A stretch of 64,000 nucleotides of DNA from Bradyrhizobium algeriense (GCF_036924595.1 NZ_JAZHRV010000001.1:4774001-4838000); one strand, 5' to 3'; positions 17,427-24,644 are shown, numbered from the stretch's first letter. Made by a program: numbers and translations. Notes: generated by a model not told the origin, from the sequence alone.

Positions 17427-18414
17427 TACGGATGATGTAGTTGCAGACGATAGTAGGTTGAACGTTGTTGTGCGGGTTGCCGCTTGTGTTGTTCGAGGTG
17501 ACTGCGATAGAGTTGGACCCCGTCGAAGTAATCGTGCCTGAGTATCCAACGCCATCGACGCCGCCGTGCGAACCGGCCCCGGCGTTAGACGAAGTAAGAC
17601 CTGTGGCTGTGACGATCTGGCCTCCGCTAGCACTCACGCTGATCGAATTGCTCCCGCTGGAATTGATCCCGGTCGGCAATTGAGCGAGCGTCAGAGTGTG
17701 AACTTGGGAGCCGCCAGTAGCGCCGCGCGTGTTTCCATCTGGCGTCATCGTGGCTGATGACAAAATCGTCCCCGTCGGATCGGCCGCAGCAGAAACTCGC
17801 CCCCGCTTATCCGGCAGATTGAACGTGGTGGATCCGTCGCCAATCCCGAATGTGGTTCCCAGCAGCGCAAAGAGAGACGCATAGGTCGTGCGGGAAACCG
17901 CCTGTCCGATCGGGAATGCAAACGCGCTGTTTGGCGCAGAAGATCCCCAATAGTCCAGCCCAGCAGCGAGCGGCACATTGTACGGATTGCCGTAGAATCC
18001 CTGAAGGTAGAACACGGCATCGCTCGAATTATAGAGCGCGACGTAAGGCGTACCCTGGATCAACGTGCCCGCAAGCAATTCGGTTGACGGCGCCGATCGC
18101 AGTGGCATGGCGCCCAGCGAATCCACGTTGAGCGTCACCGTCGCGCCGTTCGTCGCATGCGGGGTGAACGCGATGATCTGTCCATCGAGCCGGGCCAGGG
18201 TTTCGAATACCCCGTAGCTCGAGACTGTATACGCCGTCGCTGTCCCGCCCGTGACGATCGCGCCTGCAATATCGTCGCGATGCTTGGCGATCGAGGCCAT
18301 CATCGCTCGCCCAGAGTCGTTCACACTGGAAGGTGCCTGGCCTTCCTGCCAGTTGATCGAGGGATCGGCTGTCGCATTGCTGGCCGCCGTTTTCGACCAT
18401 TTATAGAGAGTCAT
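17419..18414 (-). CDS. Phage tail fibre protein with tail collar domain
   Basis: The 331-residue product begins MTLYKWSKTA and has a tail-collar domain near 155-215 (YWGSSAPNSAFAFPIGQ, YASLFALLGTTFGIGDG, TTFNLPDKRGR). It ends in a serine/glycine-rich repeat region and the characteristic NNVQPTIVCNYIIRI terminus shared by phage tip proteins. The same family decorates virion tips and binds the host surface. GAGGAG precedes the ATG. It is complete, unlike many other structural genes here. Confidence 0.88.
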   Translation of the reverse strand: MTLYKWSKTAASNATADPSINWQEGQAPSSVNDSGRAMMASIAKHRDDIAGAIVTGGTATAYTVSSYGVFETLARLDGQIIAFTPHATNGATVTLNVDSLGAMPLRSAPSTELLAGTLIQGTPYVALYNSSDAVFYLQGFYGNPYNVPLAAGLDYWGSSAPNSAFAFPIGQAVSRTTYASLFALLGTTFGIGDGSTTFNLPDKRGRVSAAADPTGTILSSATMTPDGNTRGATGGSQVHTLTLAQLPTGINSSGSNSISVSASGGQIVTATGLTSSNAGAGSHGGVDGVGYSGTITSTGSNSIAVTSNNTSGNPHNNVQPTIVCNYIIRII

Positions 18415-18447
18415 TTTCGAACTCCTCCGTTCCCGGCCAGTCGCCGG

Positions 18448-18648
18448 CTATGCCTTGGTGTCCAGCTCGAGATATTGCGCGCAGGGGCATGCCGGCGCCC
18501 GCGCCGTCAGGAGATTGCGGATCACGCCGGAGGGAACGCCGGGACTTTCCTTCGCCACCGCATCCACTCGTGCTTCGATGACCGCCTCGATATCGGCCCT
18601 GACCAGTCTGATGCGCTCTTCAAGAGCTGGGGTGCGTGTCGTTTTCAT
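18448..18648 (-). CDS. 66-residue conserved prophage protein
   Basis: The product begins MKTTRTPALEERIRLVRADIEA, predicts a helical N-terminal half, and ends with a CPCAQY motif. Its start overlaps the end of the 167-residue gene by 29 bases in another frame. A longer frame reading into that gene is a shadow. I do not recognise a function; compact overlap with flanking phage genes supports it as real. Confidence 0.65.
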   Translation of the reverse strand: MKTTRTPALEERIRLVRADIEAVIEARVDAVAKESPGVPSGVIRNLLTARAPACPCAQYLELDTKA

Positions 18649-19123
18649 CGGATTTGCTTTCCTCATTCGGGTTGGTCTCGCTCTTCGGGTATGCTGCCGA
18701 CGTCCGCCTCGCGTTCGCCGCCTCGTTCTGCGCCCGCCGCAGCGCCTTTTCTCGCTGCGCCTCGTGGCTCGCGACATAGACCTGCAGGTCATATGGCAAC
18801 GATTTGAAACGCTGCTTGTGACCGGCCGGCCAGGAGCGCGGCGGATCTATTCCGGCAAGATCGCTGATAGCTTCGGCCGCCACGCCTCCGAGGGTCGGAT
18901 CGGCGAGGCCGACCGAGACGTGTAGCCTCGATATATCCTGGATCGCAGGCCAAAGCCGCTCAATGCCGAGCGGAGCGCAGTCCACGACGAAGCGCACGAC
19001 GTGCGCTGGCTCCGCAGGACAAGGCGACAGGCCGTTCAGCTCGCACCATTTCACAAACATTGGCGCAGCTCGCATTCGCGCCTGCGCCAATGCGGCGAGG
19101 ACGGGATTTGTAGTCGGACGCAT
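18620..19123 (-). CDS. Prophage protein resembling a stand-alone core-binding (SAM-like) domain of tyrosine recombinases
   Basis: Residues about 15-90 (MFVKWCELNGLSPCPAEP, VVRFVVDCAP, IERLWPAIQDISRLHVSVGLADPT) closely resemble the N-terminal SAM-like DNA-binding domain of phage-type integrases: WC..GL..P..P, then VAAFL, then IARHHxxxGLPDPT. The catalytic domain is absent; the remaining 75 residues are helical and end in a charged serine-rich tail. It could be a DNA-binding accessory protein or a domain co-opted from an integrase. The resemblance is by eye and needs a profile search. Confidence 0.6.
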   Translation of the reverse strand: MRPTTNPVLAALAQARMRAAPMFVKWCELNGLSPCPAEPAHVVRFVVDCAPLGIERLWPAIQDISRLHVSVGLADPTLGGVAAEAISDLAGIDPPRSWPAGHKQRFKSLPYDLQVYVASHEAQREKALRRAQNEAANARRTSAAYPKSETNPNEESKSDENDTHPSS

Positions 19124-19132
19124 GCGAGCGGT

Positions 19133-19399
19133 CTAACGCCTGGCCTTGCGCAGCGCTTCGTGCACGCCACCCATCTCCTTGCGCAATGCCATCAACTGCA
19201 CGCGCCGGCGCAGGGCGTGCGGACTGAAATCGATCTCGCCGCGCAGCTCGGTATCGAATTTTTCGAGAGCTGTCGTGCGCTTCTGCAGTCCAAAAAGCGC
19301 AAAGTTGTTGGCGATCTCCTCAGTCGTCATCGGTTCACCATGGAGCTTTTCAGCCGCGGAGTCGGCACGTTCGATAAAGTCGCGGTCATCGTTCGGCAT
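19133..19399 (-). CDS. 88-residue conserved prophage protein
   Basis: The product is predicted helical and charged (MTTEEIANNFALFGLQKRT near 24-42, then basic helices ending in RKARR). AAGGAAATCTATCA precedes the ATG. Its location between the terminase remnant and the tail-fibre segment marks it as a phage gene, possibly DNA-binding. No known family recognised. Confidence 0.6.
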   Translation of the reverse strand: MPNDDRDFIERADSAAEKLHGEPMTTEEIANNFALFGLQKRTTALEKFDTELRGEIDFSPHALRRRVQLMALRKEMGGVHEALRKARR

Positions 19400-19561
19400 T
19401 GATAGATTTCCTTAGAAAACGCGCCACCATTCTCTTCGAAGGCGGCGCATGCGCTTGGAGAATCGATGGTCGACGGGATTCACGCGCGAAGCCGGCGCGG
19501 ACAACTGCTGCCCCGCAAGTATCGAGGAACATCTGACCGCGAAGGAAAACGATCGACACGC

Positions 19562-20476
19562 CTACGGCGAACCAAAGAAGACCCACGGCGGCAGCAGCCT
19601 TTGCGGCGTCGGATTGCCGCCCGGGCTCCCAAGCGCGCCTTGTTGCGGCTGCGTCGGGTTCGCGGGATCGACGCCTGCCATCGAGGCTATCCAGCCGGCG
19701 ACGCCGCCAGGGAGCGGGTCTGGATTGATCGGGGGACCGAAAGGCGGCACCACCGCGCCGGCTCCGGGGGCCTGCGCCTGACTGGCGTTCGCTTGATCCA
19801 GATATTGAAGATGCTCTTTGATCGCAGGAGGTGGAGCGGCGGTAAAGCTCGGCAGCAATCCCGGAGGCGCGCTACCGGGGTTGCCTAGCGCCGCCTTCAG
19901 TTGTGAGTCGGTAAAGGGATGATAGATTCGCCCAATTCCGCGATTTGGACCCGGCTCATCGAGCCGCCCATGCCCGCGGTACTCCATCTCGTAAGAAGTC
20001 CCCCGATTTCTGGGATCGTATATTAGCCTTGCTGCCTCGCGAGCAAGTTCGACATGCAACCTCTTCCAATTGTTGTGACGGAAATCAAAATCCGTGTCCA
20101 TTGGCCTGATTTCAACTCGCTCGAATGTCTTGGTCCCATCTGGATTGACGAGAACGTGACCCGATACTCTGGCACTCTCGTCACCGAACACCAGGACGCG
20201 AGTCTTGTAATCACTTGATCCCGGATCGGTAAGGTAGTGAGTTATCCCCGCTTTAACCGAAGGATCGCGCTCCTTCAGCGGCGCCAATTTCCAAAGGTCG
20301 TACCTTCCCGGAGCAAGATCACGACGATTGATCGTGTTCTCGATGATCGGAAACATGCCTGGATGATAGTATCTTCCTGGCCCATCACTCATGTACCATG
20401 GTATATCTACCGCAACCTGGCGCACTCGGCCGCGGCCGGTTTGAAATAGTGATCGAGAAACTGTTGCGCCGTCCAA
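19562..20476 (-). CDS. Cassette A large protein: unknown globular domain plus proline-rich tail (effector candidate)
   Basis: The 304-residue frame starts at a TTG, but the reliable region begins about IPWYMSDGPGRYYHPG. A globular part (residues about 30-195: VSGHVLVNPDGTKTFERVEIRP, REAARLIYDPRNRGTSYEMEYRG) precedes a proline/alanine/glycine-rich, probably disordered tail ending in PPWVFFGSP. No signal peptide or membrane helix is seen. The true N-terminus may be the 35-residue frame at 20407-20514, which would imply a frameshift. A small exported protein is encoded directly upstream. Toxin/effector function is inferred from the paired layout, shared with cassette B; no catalytic motif is certain. 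Confidence 0.55.
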   Translation of the reverse strand: MDGATVSRSLFQTGRGRVRQVAVDIPWYMSDGPGRYYHPGMFPIIENTINRRDLAPGRYDLWKLAPLKERDPSVKAGITHYLTDPGSSDYKTRVLVFGDESARVSGHVLVNPDGTKTFERVEIRPMDTDFDFRHNNWKRLHVELAREAARLIYDPRNRGTSYEMEYRGHGRLDEPGPNRGIGRIYHPFTDSQLKAALGNPGSAPPGLLPSFTAAPPPAIKEHLQYLDQANASQAQAPGAGAVVPPFGPPINPDPLPGGVAGWIASMAGVDPANPTQPQQGALGSPGGNPTPQRLLPPWVFFGSP

Positions 20477-20514
20477 CGATCACCATTTGTCAGCTTGACT
20501 CTATTTCCGGACAT
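20407..20514 (-). CDS. 35-residue frame, probable displaced N-terminus of the cassette A large protein
   Basis: This frame has a good start: AGAGG about 9 bases before the ATG, overlapping the previous stop. Its sequence MSGNRVKLTNGDRWTAQQFL looks like genuine protein and continues HYFKPAAAECARLR before TAG. It overlaps the large frame in a different phase. The simplest reading is a single-base shift near 20410-20440 separating the true N-terminus from the rest; a tiny leader peptide is the alternative. Confidence 0.45.
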   Translation of the reverse strand: MSGNRVKLTNGDRWTAQQFLDHYFKPAAAECARLR

Positions 20515-20526
20515 AACGTTGTACCT

Positions 20527-20985
20527 CTAGTCAACAATCTTGTAGGAATTCTCGGTGGCAATCGAACCGCAGTTCGACAGGTCCAGGAGGACGCTATGAC
20601 TGAAAAAATCAGTTGGCATCCCCGGGTACAGACGGGCGCTGGGCCTTATTCTTGCACCGAGATAGACATCCCAAGTTATGAAACCCAGAATGTTGCGAGA
20701 CCGAATTGCGTGACAGCAATCCTCCGTTCGCCCGACGGCATCAACGAAGTCCGATATGCTTCCGAAGCTTTCCGAGCTAAATAAGCCCCTTTCGACAATC
20801 TTCCTTTTTGCGACGGCAATCGCATCCACTTCTGACTGAATGGGATGATCGCCTGGCCCGCAATAGTAGTTGGTGCGATAGGAGCATTGAGCCACCCATA
20901 GTAAGAGCAGCAGTGTCAGTGCAAGAAACACATTTCTCGGGCGAATAATCATCATCATGCTAGCCGCGATCCCAGAAGAAACCAA
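20527..20985 (-). CDS. Cassette A small exported lipoprotein-like protein (immunity candidate)
   Basis: The 152-residue product has a hydrophobic signal (VFLALTLLLLLWVAQC) whose end resembles a lipobox with cysteine about residue 34, followed by a small globular domain with several cysteines (YYCGPG, EDCCHA, LSNCGS). Residues IQSEVDAIAVAKRKIVERGLF resemble an NTF2-like helix. It lies immediately upstream of the large cassette A protein. An exported immunity or chaperone role is inferred from that pairing; no family is recognised with confidence. Confidence 0.6.
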   Translation of the reverse strand: MVSSGIAASMMMIIRPRNVFLALTLLLLLWVAQCSYRTNYYCGPGDHPIQSEVDAIAVAKRKIVERGLFSSESFGSISDFVDAVGRTEDCCHAIRSRNILGFITWDVYLGARIRPSARLYPGMPTDFFSHSVLLDLSNCGSIATENSYKIVD

Positions 20986-21043
20986 CTCTATGGTTGTCGG
21001 AGGGATTATTCGTGAATGGCGTCGGACTTTGCGCGCATAATTC

Positions 21044-21061
21044 CAGGATTTTTTGTGCAGA
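21044..21061. repeat. 18-bp repeat, copy upstream of cassette A
   Basis: CAGGATTTTTTGTGCAGA occurs here, 59 bp upstream of the cassette A lipoprotein start, and again exactly at 23588-23605, upstream of cassette B. In both places it lies between the end of a phage gene and the start of a cassette. Confidence 0.8.
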
Positions 21062-21090
21062 CCCGAAGCCTCTCCTATCGAGACGCTGTT

Positions 21091-21612
21091 CTAGCGTCTG
21101 CCGGATTTCCGGGCGTGATAGAGCGCCACCGCGTCCTTGATGTCGCCCGAGCTCGAGAGCTTGGCGCTCAGCGTCCGCAAGTCCGCCTGATCCCGTTCAG
21201 CCGGGGAGCGCGTCGTTCCGGGCCGCACCACCGGCGGCAATGGCCTTGCGGTCGCTGCCTCCTTTGCCTTCATCATCAGGCGGTACTTTCCAGCGTCATC
21301 CTGAAGCCCCCGGAAGATGATGAGACCGCCCCCCGGCGTCTCGATCTTGTCGCTGTAGAGCTTGAAGCCGCTGCCGACACCGAGCGAGGCGATCTTGCTT
21401 TCGATCAACCGCTTCGAGGATTGCGCCAGCGTCCGCTGCGCCTCGCGGATACAAACCGCAAGCGTGCCGCGCTCGGCCTGGCAGGTCTCGACCAGCAACT
21501 CGCCGAAGAAATGGGATTTACCAGAGCCGCGGCCGCCGTACACCCCTTTGTAGCGTGCGGGCTCCAGGAGGGGTTCGAAGACTTTGGCTGTGGGGATTTT
21601 CAGGACAGACAA
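21091..21612 (-). pseudogene. Phage terminase large subunit, N-terminal fragment fused in frame to another phage protein's C-terminus
   Basis: Residues 1 to about 120 match PBSX-type large terminases (MSVLKIPTAKVFEPLLEPAR, Walker A GGRGSGKSHFF near 27, IREAQRTLAQSSKRLIE). After GGGLIIFRGLQD the sequence changes to a basic, low-complexity tail (KAKEAATARPLPPVVRPGTT, ending DAVALYHARKSGRR) that looks like the C-terminus of a different phage structural or assembly protein. A large terminase is normally over 400 residues, so ATPase motif B and nuclease are lost. An internal deletion best explains the fusion. The start is a TTG at 21612. Confidence 0.8.
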
Positions 21613-21691
21613 CGGCGCGACCTATTCAATGATTTCAAGTTTGCTATCAGGTCAATATCTCGATGCCAGGAGTCTGATTGCCGCAAACGCC

Positions 21692-22783
21692 TTATCTTCT
21701 GAAGCGGAGCAAGCCGAAAAGAAAGTCGTCCATCGTTTCCTCGCGCGCCGATGGACTCTTCGAAGAACTCAAGATCGGCAGCGGGAAGGGCAAATCGGGC
21801 TCCGGCTTGCCGGGGACGATACCGGGCGGTGTTTCCGCTGGTGCCGGCGCAAGCGAATATGTCGGTCTCGGCGCACTGACCGGAGGTGAGGAAGTCCAGT
21901 TTCCGAAGCGGTCAGGAAGTGCATTGGAACGAGGAGATGAGGAATTCTCATCGGACGGAATGAAGGGCACCGCTGGAGCACCCGCGTCGAATGCTGATAT
22001 TTCGGGTTGGCCTGCAACGCGGCGAGCTAGATATCGCTCGGGCTTAGCGCCAGTGACGCCGCGAGTTCCAATCGGCGGCAGCCAAGCAGATCGACCGCCG
22101 TTTTCCACGCGTTGAGGCGAAGGATCAGAGTTCTCGAACCGCTTGTCGAACGAGGCATGTCGCTCGTCTGCTGGAGACGAATTGGTTGGCACGAATGGCA
22201 CTGCATCAAGGGGAGGCACGGCCATGTTGATCGGATTTGTCAGGCGCTGGTCGAAGCCCGGAACACTGACGGCATGCGCTCTGCCATTTGCCGGGTCGGC
22301 TGCGATGAGCCGGTCAAAGATTTCAGGAAGCACAGTACCCGGCCCGAGAAAGCCTGCCTGCTTCAAGGCTCCGGCTGCAAAGGAATTGCTGTTTTGGGAC
22401 GTTGGACGATACTCGTAACCAGTGGCGTTAACGCCGGCACCGAATTTTTTCATTTGATCCCATTGCGAACTGAGATCATGACCACTGGCAATCATCGTAT
22501 GCGGCTTGTCTAACGCGGCGAAGCCAATACCTTTGCCTTCCTGCGCTCTCAATCGTCGAAACCGCGAATCTGTATTCCTTATGCCATCTGAAAACCATTC
22601 CTCGTCAAGATATGCGACCAATTTTTCGGCATTGCGATTGATCTTCCGTTCTGGCACCCCCTCGAGTGTATGATGAACTCCATTGGAGTCGATGTAGTTC
22701 AACACGACATGATGTCCTAAGACCGCTCCGTGATAAGGCACCGCGGACGCATTGGTGTAAGTGAGAAAAATTCTTTCACGCAT
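21692..22783 (-). CDS. Cassette B large protein: permuted papain-like candidate domain plus proline-rich tail
   Basis: The 363-residue product begins MRERIFLTYTNASAVPYHGA. It shows a GHHVVLNYIDSNGVHH segment (residues about 23-38) and YRPTSQNSNSFAAGALKQAG (about 126-145). This order, His first and NxNxF later, recalls permuted papain-like (PPPDE/NlpC-like) hydrolases, with Ser where Cys is usual. Residues about 190-345 are proline/serine-rich and probably disordered; the C-terminus is DDFLFGLLRFRR. AAAGGAG precedes the ATG. A small secreted protein is encoded 286 bp upstream. Hydrolase or toxin function is inference from motif resemblance and pairing. Confidence 0.55.
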   Translation of the reverse strand: MRERIFLTYTNASAVPYHGAVLGHHVVLNYIDSNGVHHTLEGVPERKINRNAEKLVAYLDEEWFSDGIRNTDSRFRRLRAQEGKGIGFAALDKPHTMIASGHDLSSQWDQMKKFGAGVNATGYEYRPTSQNSNSFAAGALKQAGFLGPGTVLPEIFDRLIAADPANGRAHAVSVPGFDQRLTNPINMAVPPLDAVPFVPTNSSPADERHASFDKRFENSDPSPQRVENGGRSAWLPPIGTRGVTGAKPERYLARRVAGQPEISAFDAGAPAVPFIPSDENSSSPRSNALPDRFGNWTSSPPVSAPRPTYSLAPAPAETPPGIVPGKPEPDLPFPLPILSSSKSPSAREETMDDFLFGLLRFRR

Positions 22784-23069
22784 TGAATATCTCGCTACTC
22801 CTTTGGTGAATGCTGTGTGGCGCCAACTCCGCTAGACTCACCGCAACGATCCATGGTTCGTCGTCCCACCGCTAGAGTGGAGGTAGCGCGGATGTTAAGT
22901 CGCGATTATCGATCGGCTACGGGTCTTGGCAAAGACGCCGCGATGATCCATCGGCTGCCAATCAGTCGACGTCGATGCGACTATCGAGGCTCGACGGAGT
23001 CGCTGCAACGAAACCGCGCCCGGACGCAGCAAGCATCATTCGGTCCGAAACGTAGAGAAGATCGCGTCA
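22784..23069. other. Gap within cassette B
   Basis: These 286 bp separate the small secreted protein from the large cassette B protein. I find no coding frame of quality on either strand. The stretch may hold a separate promoter for the large gene, whose ATG is preceded by AAAGGAG. Confidence 0.4.
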
Positions 23070-23489
23070 CTACTTTTTCACCCACCCAGCGCTGTGAGTG
23101 TCGGACTTTTTCGTCAAGGCGCTATACGCGAACTCAACCTTGACGTCATTGCTCCAGAAACGAACAATGTAATACTTCGCGTGCGGATTGTAGATTATTG
23201 GCTGGATAAACCGCCATTGGGTGGCTTCCTGCAGCAGGAGATCAGTGTCACAATCCTCAAGAGGAGAGTATCGCTCATTGAGTTCGACGAACGGCATGAT
23301 CCAGTTTTTTTCTTTCGACAGCAACTGACCGATCTCAGCGAAATAGGACTTTGCTTTTTCCAGGCAGAGGACGGGATCGGCGCGGGTGGGCGAGGCTTGG
23401 ACAATCAGCAATGAGGCTGTGACCAGCGAGAAAGTCATCGAACGGACTAGTGAGGTTATAACGTTCTGATCAGCCATTTTGGGAGCCAT
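23070..23489 (-). CDS. Cassette B small secreted protein (immunity candidate)
   Basis: The 139-residue product has a Sec signal peptide (FSLVTASLLIVQASPTRA, cleavage about residue 37) and a small mature domain with two cysteines (VLCLEKAKSYF and EDCDTDLLL). Later features are aromatic-rich strands (YNPHAKYYIVRFWS, VKVEFAYSAL) and a charged end. It would be periplasmic. The layout, a small exported protein upstream of a larger proline-tailed protein, repeats cassette A, though the two small proteins are not obviously related in sequence. An immunity role is inferred. Confidence 0.6.
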   Translation of the reverse strand: MAPKMADQNVITSLVRSMTFSLVTASLLIVQASPTRADPVLCLEKAKSYFAEIGQLLSKEKNWIMPFVELNERYSPLEDCDTDLLLQEATQWRFIQPIIYNPHAKYYIVRFWSNDVKVEFAYSALTKKSDTHSAGWVKK

Positions 23490-23587
23490 TCATGATGCAG
23501 GGGTTCAACCAATCCATTGAGAAGATAACCCTATCGATCGTATGAGGATTTCTCGTGCATCATCCTTCTGGTAGCATCCAATAGTTT

Positions 23588-23605
23588 CAGGATTTTTTGT
23601 GCAGA
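23588..23605. repeat. 18-bp repeat, copy upstream of cassette B
   Basis: Identical to the copy at 21044-21061. It lies 99 bp upstream of the cassette B small-protein start and just after the terminase small-subunit stop. It may mark a shared promoter element or a recombination boundary. Confidence 0.8.
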
Positions 23606-23717
23606 TGCGCCGGAGCGCATTGCCCTTAAGTGTCAGCTTGTCTTGTGCTCACTTCTGTCGGCCACTTGAAGCAGAAGATCAAAGCAAAATCGTCGCGCTG
23701 AAGGAGACGATCGCGTC

Positions 23718-23978
23718 TCAATCACTCTCCGCGCTCCCATCAGGATGGACAATGACGCGCTCGATTCTATGGATCAGTTCGAGCGCCCCATCACCACCGT
23801 TCTCCAACGGTTGCGTGGCCTTGCCCCAGCCGCGATCGAGAATGGCGTTGGCGGCCGAGACTCGGGCAGCGGGCGTCGCATCCTTGCACCGCATGATGCC
23901 GACGAGAACGCGGATCGCGGTTCTGGTGTGGCTCCGTGCGAGGGAGCGAATTTCAAGAAGGGCCTTGGCCTTACCCAT
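23718..23978 (-). CDS. Phage terminase small subunit-like DNA-binding protein
   Basis: The 86-residue product has the helical pattern seen in small Hyphomicrobiales phage proteins encoded before large terminase: ARSHTRTAIRVLVGIMRCKD, then ATPAARVSAANAILDRGWGK near 34-53. These proteins are thought to bind the packaging site. The ATG shares a base with the stop of the preceding 53-residue gene (TAATG). The large subunit would normally follow directly, but cassette B lies between them. Confidence 0.7.
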   Translation of the reverse strand: MGKAKALLEIRSLARSHTRTAIRVLVGIMRCKDATPAARVSAANAILDRGWGKATQPLENGGDGALELIHRIERVIVHPDGSAESD

Positions 23979-24139
23979 TACGCTTCCCGGCTGGCCGGCC
24001 CGGTGTGCTTGTCCGGCGCAGCATCGACGGGATCGGTGACAGGATCCTGCCGAGCTGAGCGGAACGCAATTGCCGGAAAGTCCGTCTGCATGTCACCGCG
24101 TTTCGGACGCGGGATGAATTGAGTGAAGTCGGCGCTCAC
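23978..24139 (-). CDS. 53-residue prophage protein
   Basis: GTG start at 24139 with GGAGG 7 bases upstream. The product begins MSADFTQFIPRPKRGDMQTD, is proline- and aspartate-rich, and is probably disordered. Its start overlaps the stop of the upstream 23-residue peptide (GTGA), and its stop overlaps the terminase small-subunit start. The chain of overlaps argues for translation. Function unknown. Confidence 0.65.
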   Translation of the reverse strand: MSADFTQFIPRPKRGDMQTDFPAIAFRSARQDPVTDPVDAAPDKHTGPASREA

Positions 24140-24207
24140 GAGAATTCCTCCGATACGGCGATGACGACAAGACCGACGAGCGCGAGCGAGATCAGATAGG
24201 CGGTCAT
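24136..24207 (-). CDS. 23-residue single-helix membrane peptide
   Basis: MTAYLISLALVGLVVIAVSE plus three residues is almost entirely one transmembrane helix. GGAGAG lies 8 bases before the ATG, and its stop overlaps the GTG of the next gene. It resembles small membrane peptides in shape only (for instance KdpF), with no kdp genes nearby. Its place at the head of the prophage run is unusual. Confidence 0.55.
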   Translation of the reverse strand: MTAYLISLALVGLVVIAVSEEFS

Positions 24208-24470
24208 CGGCTTCTCTCCGGAAAGAAACGTGCGGCATGATCGCGGGGTGCAGGCGCAGATCATTTGGGGCGCGAACCTTATCCCCGTCGGGGGGCCGCA
24301 TGCGGCGCGTGACGATTTCGCGCCGCGGGCCGGCATGTTCGCGCATGCCGGCCAATTGGGTGGCGGTGGAAGGCTCGGACGGCGGCGCGCTCGCGACGCC
24401 CGGGCGGGGGGCGTTGGGAGTTGCGGCGTCGATGTGCGGCCGCCGTCCGATTCGAGAATTAAAAGCAAAA

Positions 24471-24551
24471 AGCCCGCGGCGGATTTCTCCGCGCGGGCTT
24501 TGCAATTTTTGCGATGGTGGCGTTATGCCGGTGATTTGCCCGACATGTCAA
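24471..24551. repeat. Composite intergenic repeat, unit 1 (hairpin plus 41-bp core)
   Basis: An 8-bp stem (AGCCCGCG at 24471-24478, CGCGGGCT at 24492-24499) with A- and T-runs on both sides can act as a terminator in either direction. A 41-bp core follows (24511-24551) ending TGATTTGCCCGACATGTCAA. The same hairpin-plus-core design recurs at 24645 and, in part, at 25029. Repeats like this are common between genes in Bradyrhizobium. Confidence 0.8.
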
Positions 24552-24644
24552 ATCGTTTTCGAATGGTCAACGAATTGCAGAAAAATCGACGAAACGGTTT
24601 CGACAAATTGAAACGGCCTCGGCCGATTGTAGTGAGAAATGAAA

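Larger units (their letters stand above)
14335..24207 (-). mobile_element. Decayed prophage carrying cargo genes
   Basis: Minus-strand phage genes run from small membrane peptide and terminase small subunit (24207-23718), through a truncated large terminase (21612-21091), to tail fibre, endolysin, holin-like and acetyltransferase genes, ending at a terminator (14335). Integrase, portal, capsid, head-tail joining and most tail genes are missing. Interruptions are two exported-protein/proline-rich-protein cassettes and one plus-strand methyltransferase. I could not identify attachment-site repeats at the borders, so the outer limits are set by the outermost recognisable genes. Confidence 0.75.

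Noticed and set aside
19386..19586. 66-residue minus-strand membrane protein between cassette A and the 88-residue gene
   Set aside because: It overlaps the start of the 88-residue gene and the end of the cassette A frame, and has no ribosome site; probably chance.
24136..24207. KdpF-like peptide of a potassium pump
   Set aside because: Only size and hydrophobicity agree; no kdp genes are near and it is chained to phage genes.
23978..24505. 175-residue minus-strand protein
   Set aside because: Only its last 53 codons look like protein and have a ribosome site; the rest is arginine/proline-rich out-of-frame sequence over a repeat and hairpin.
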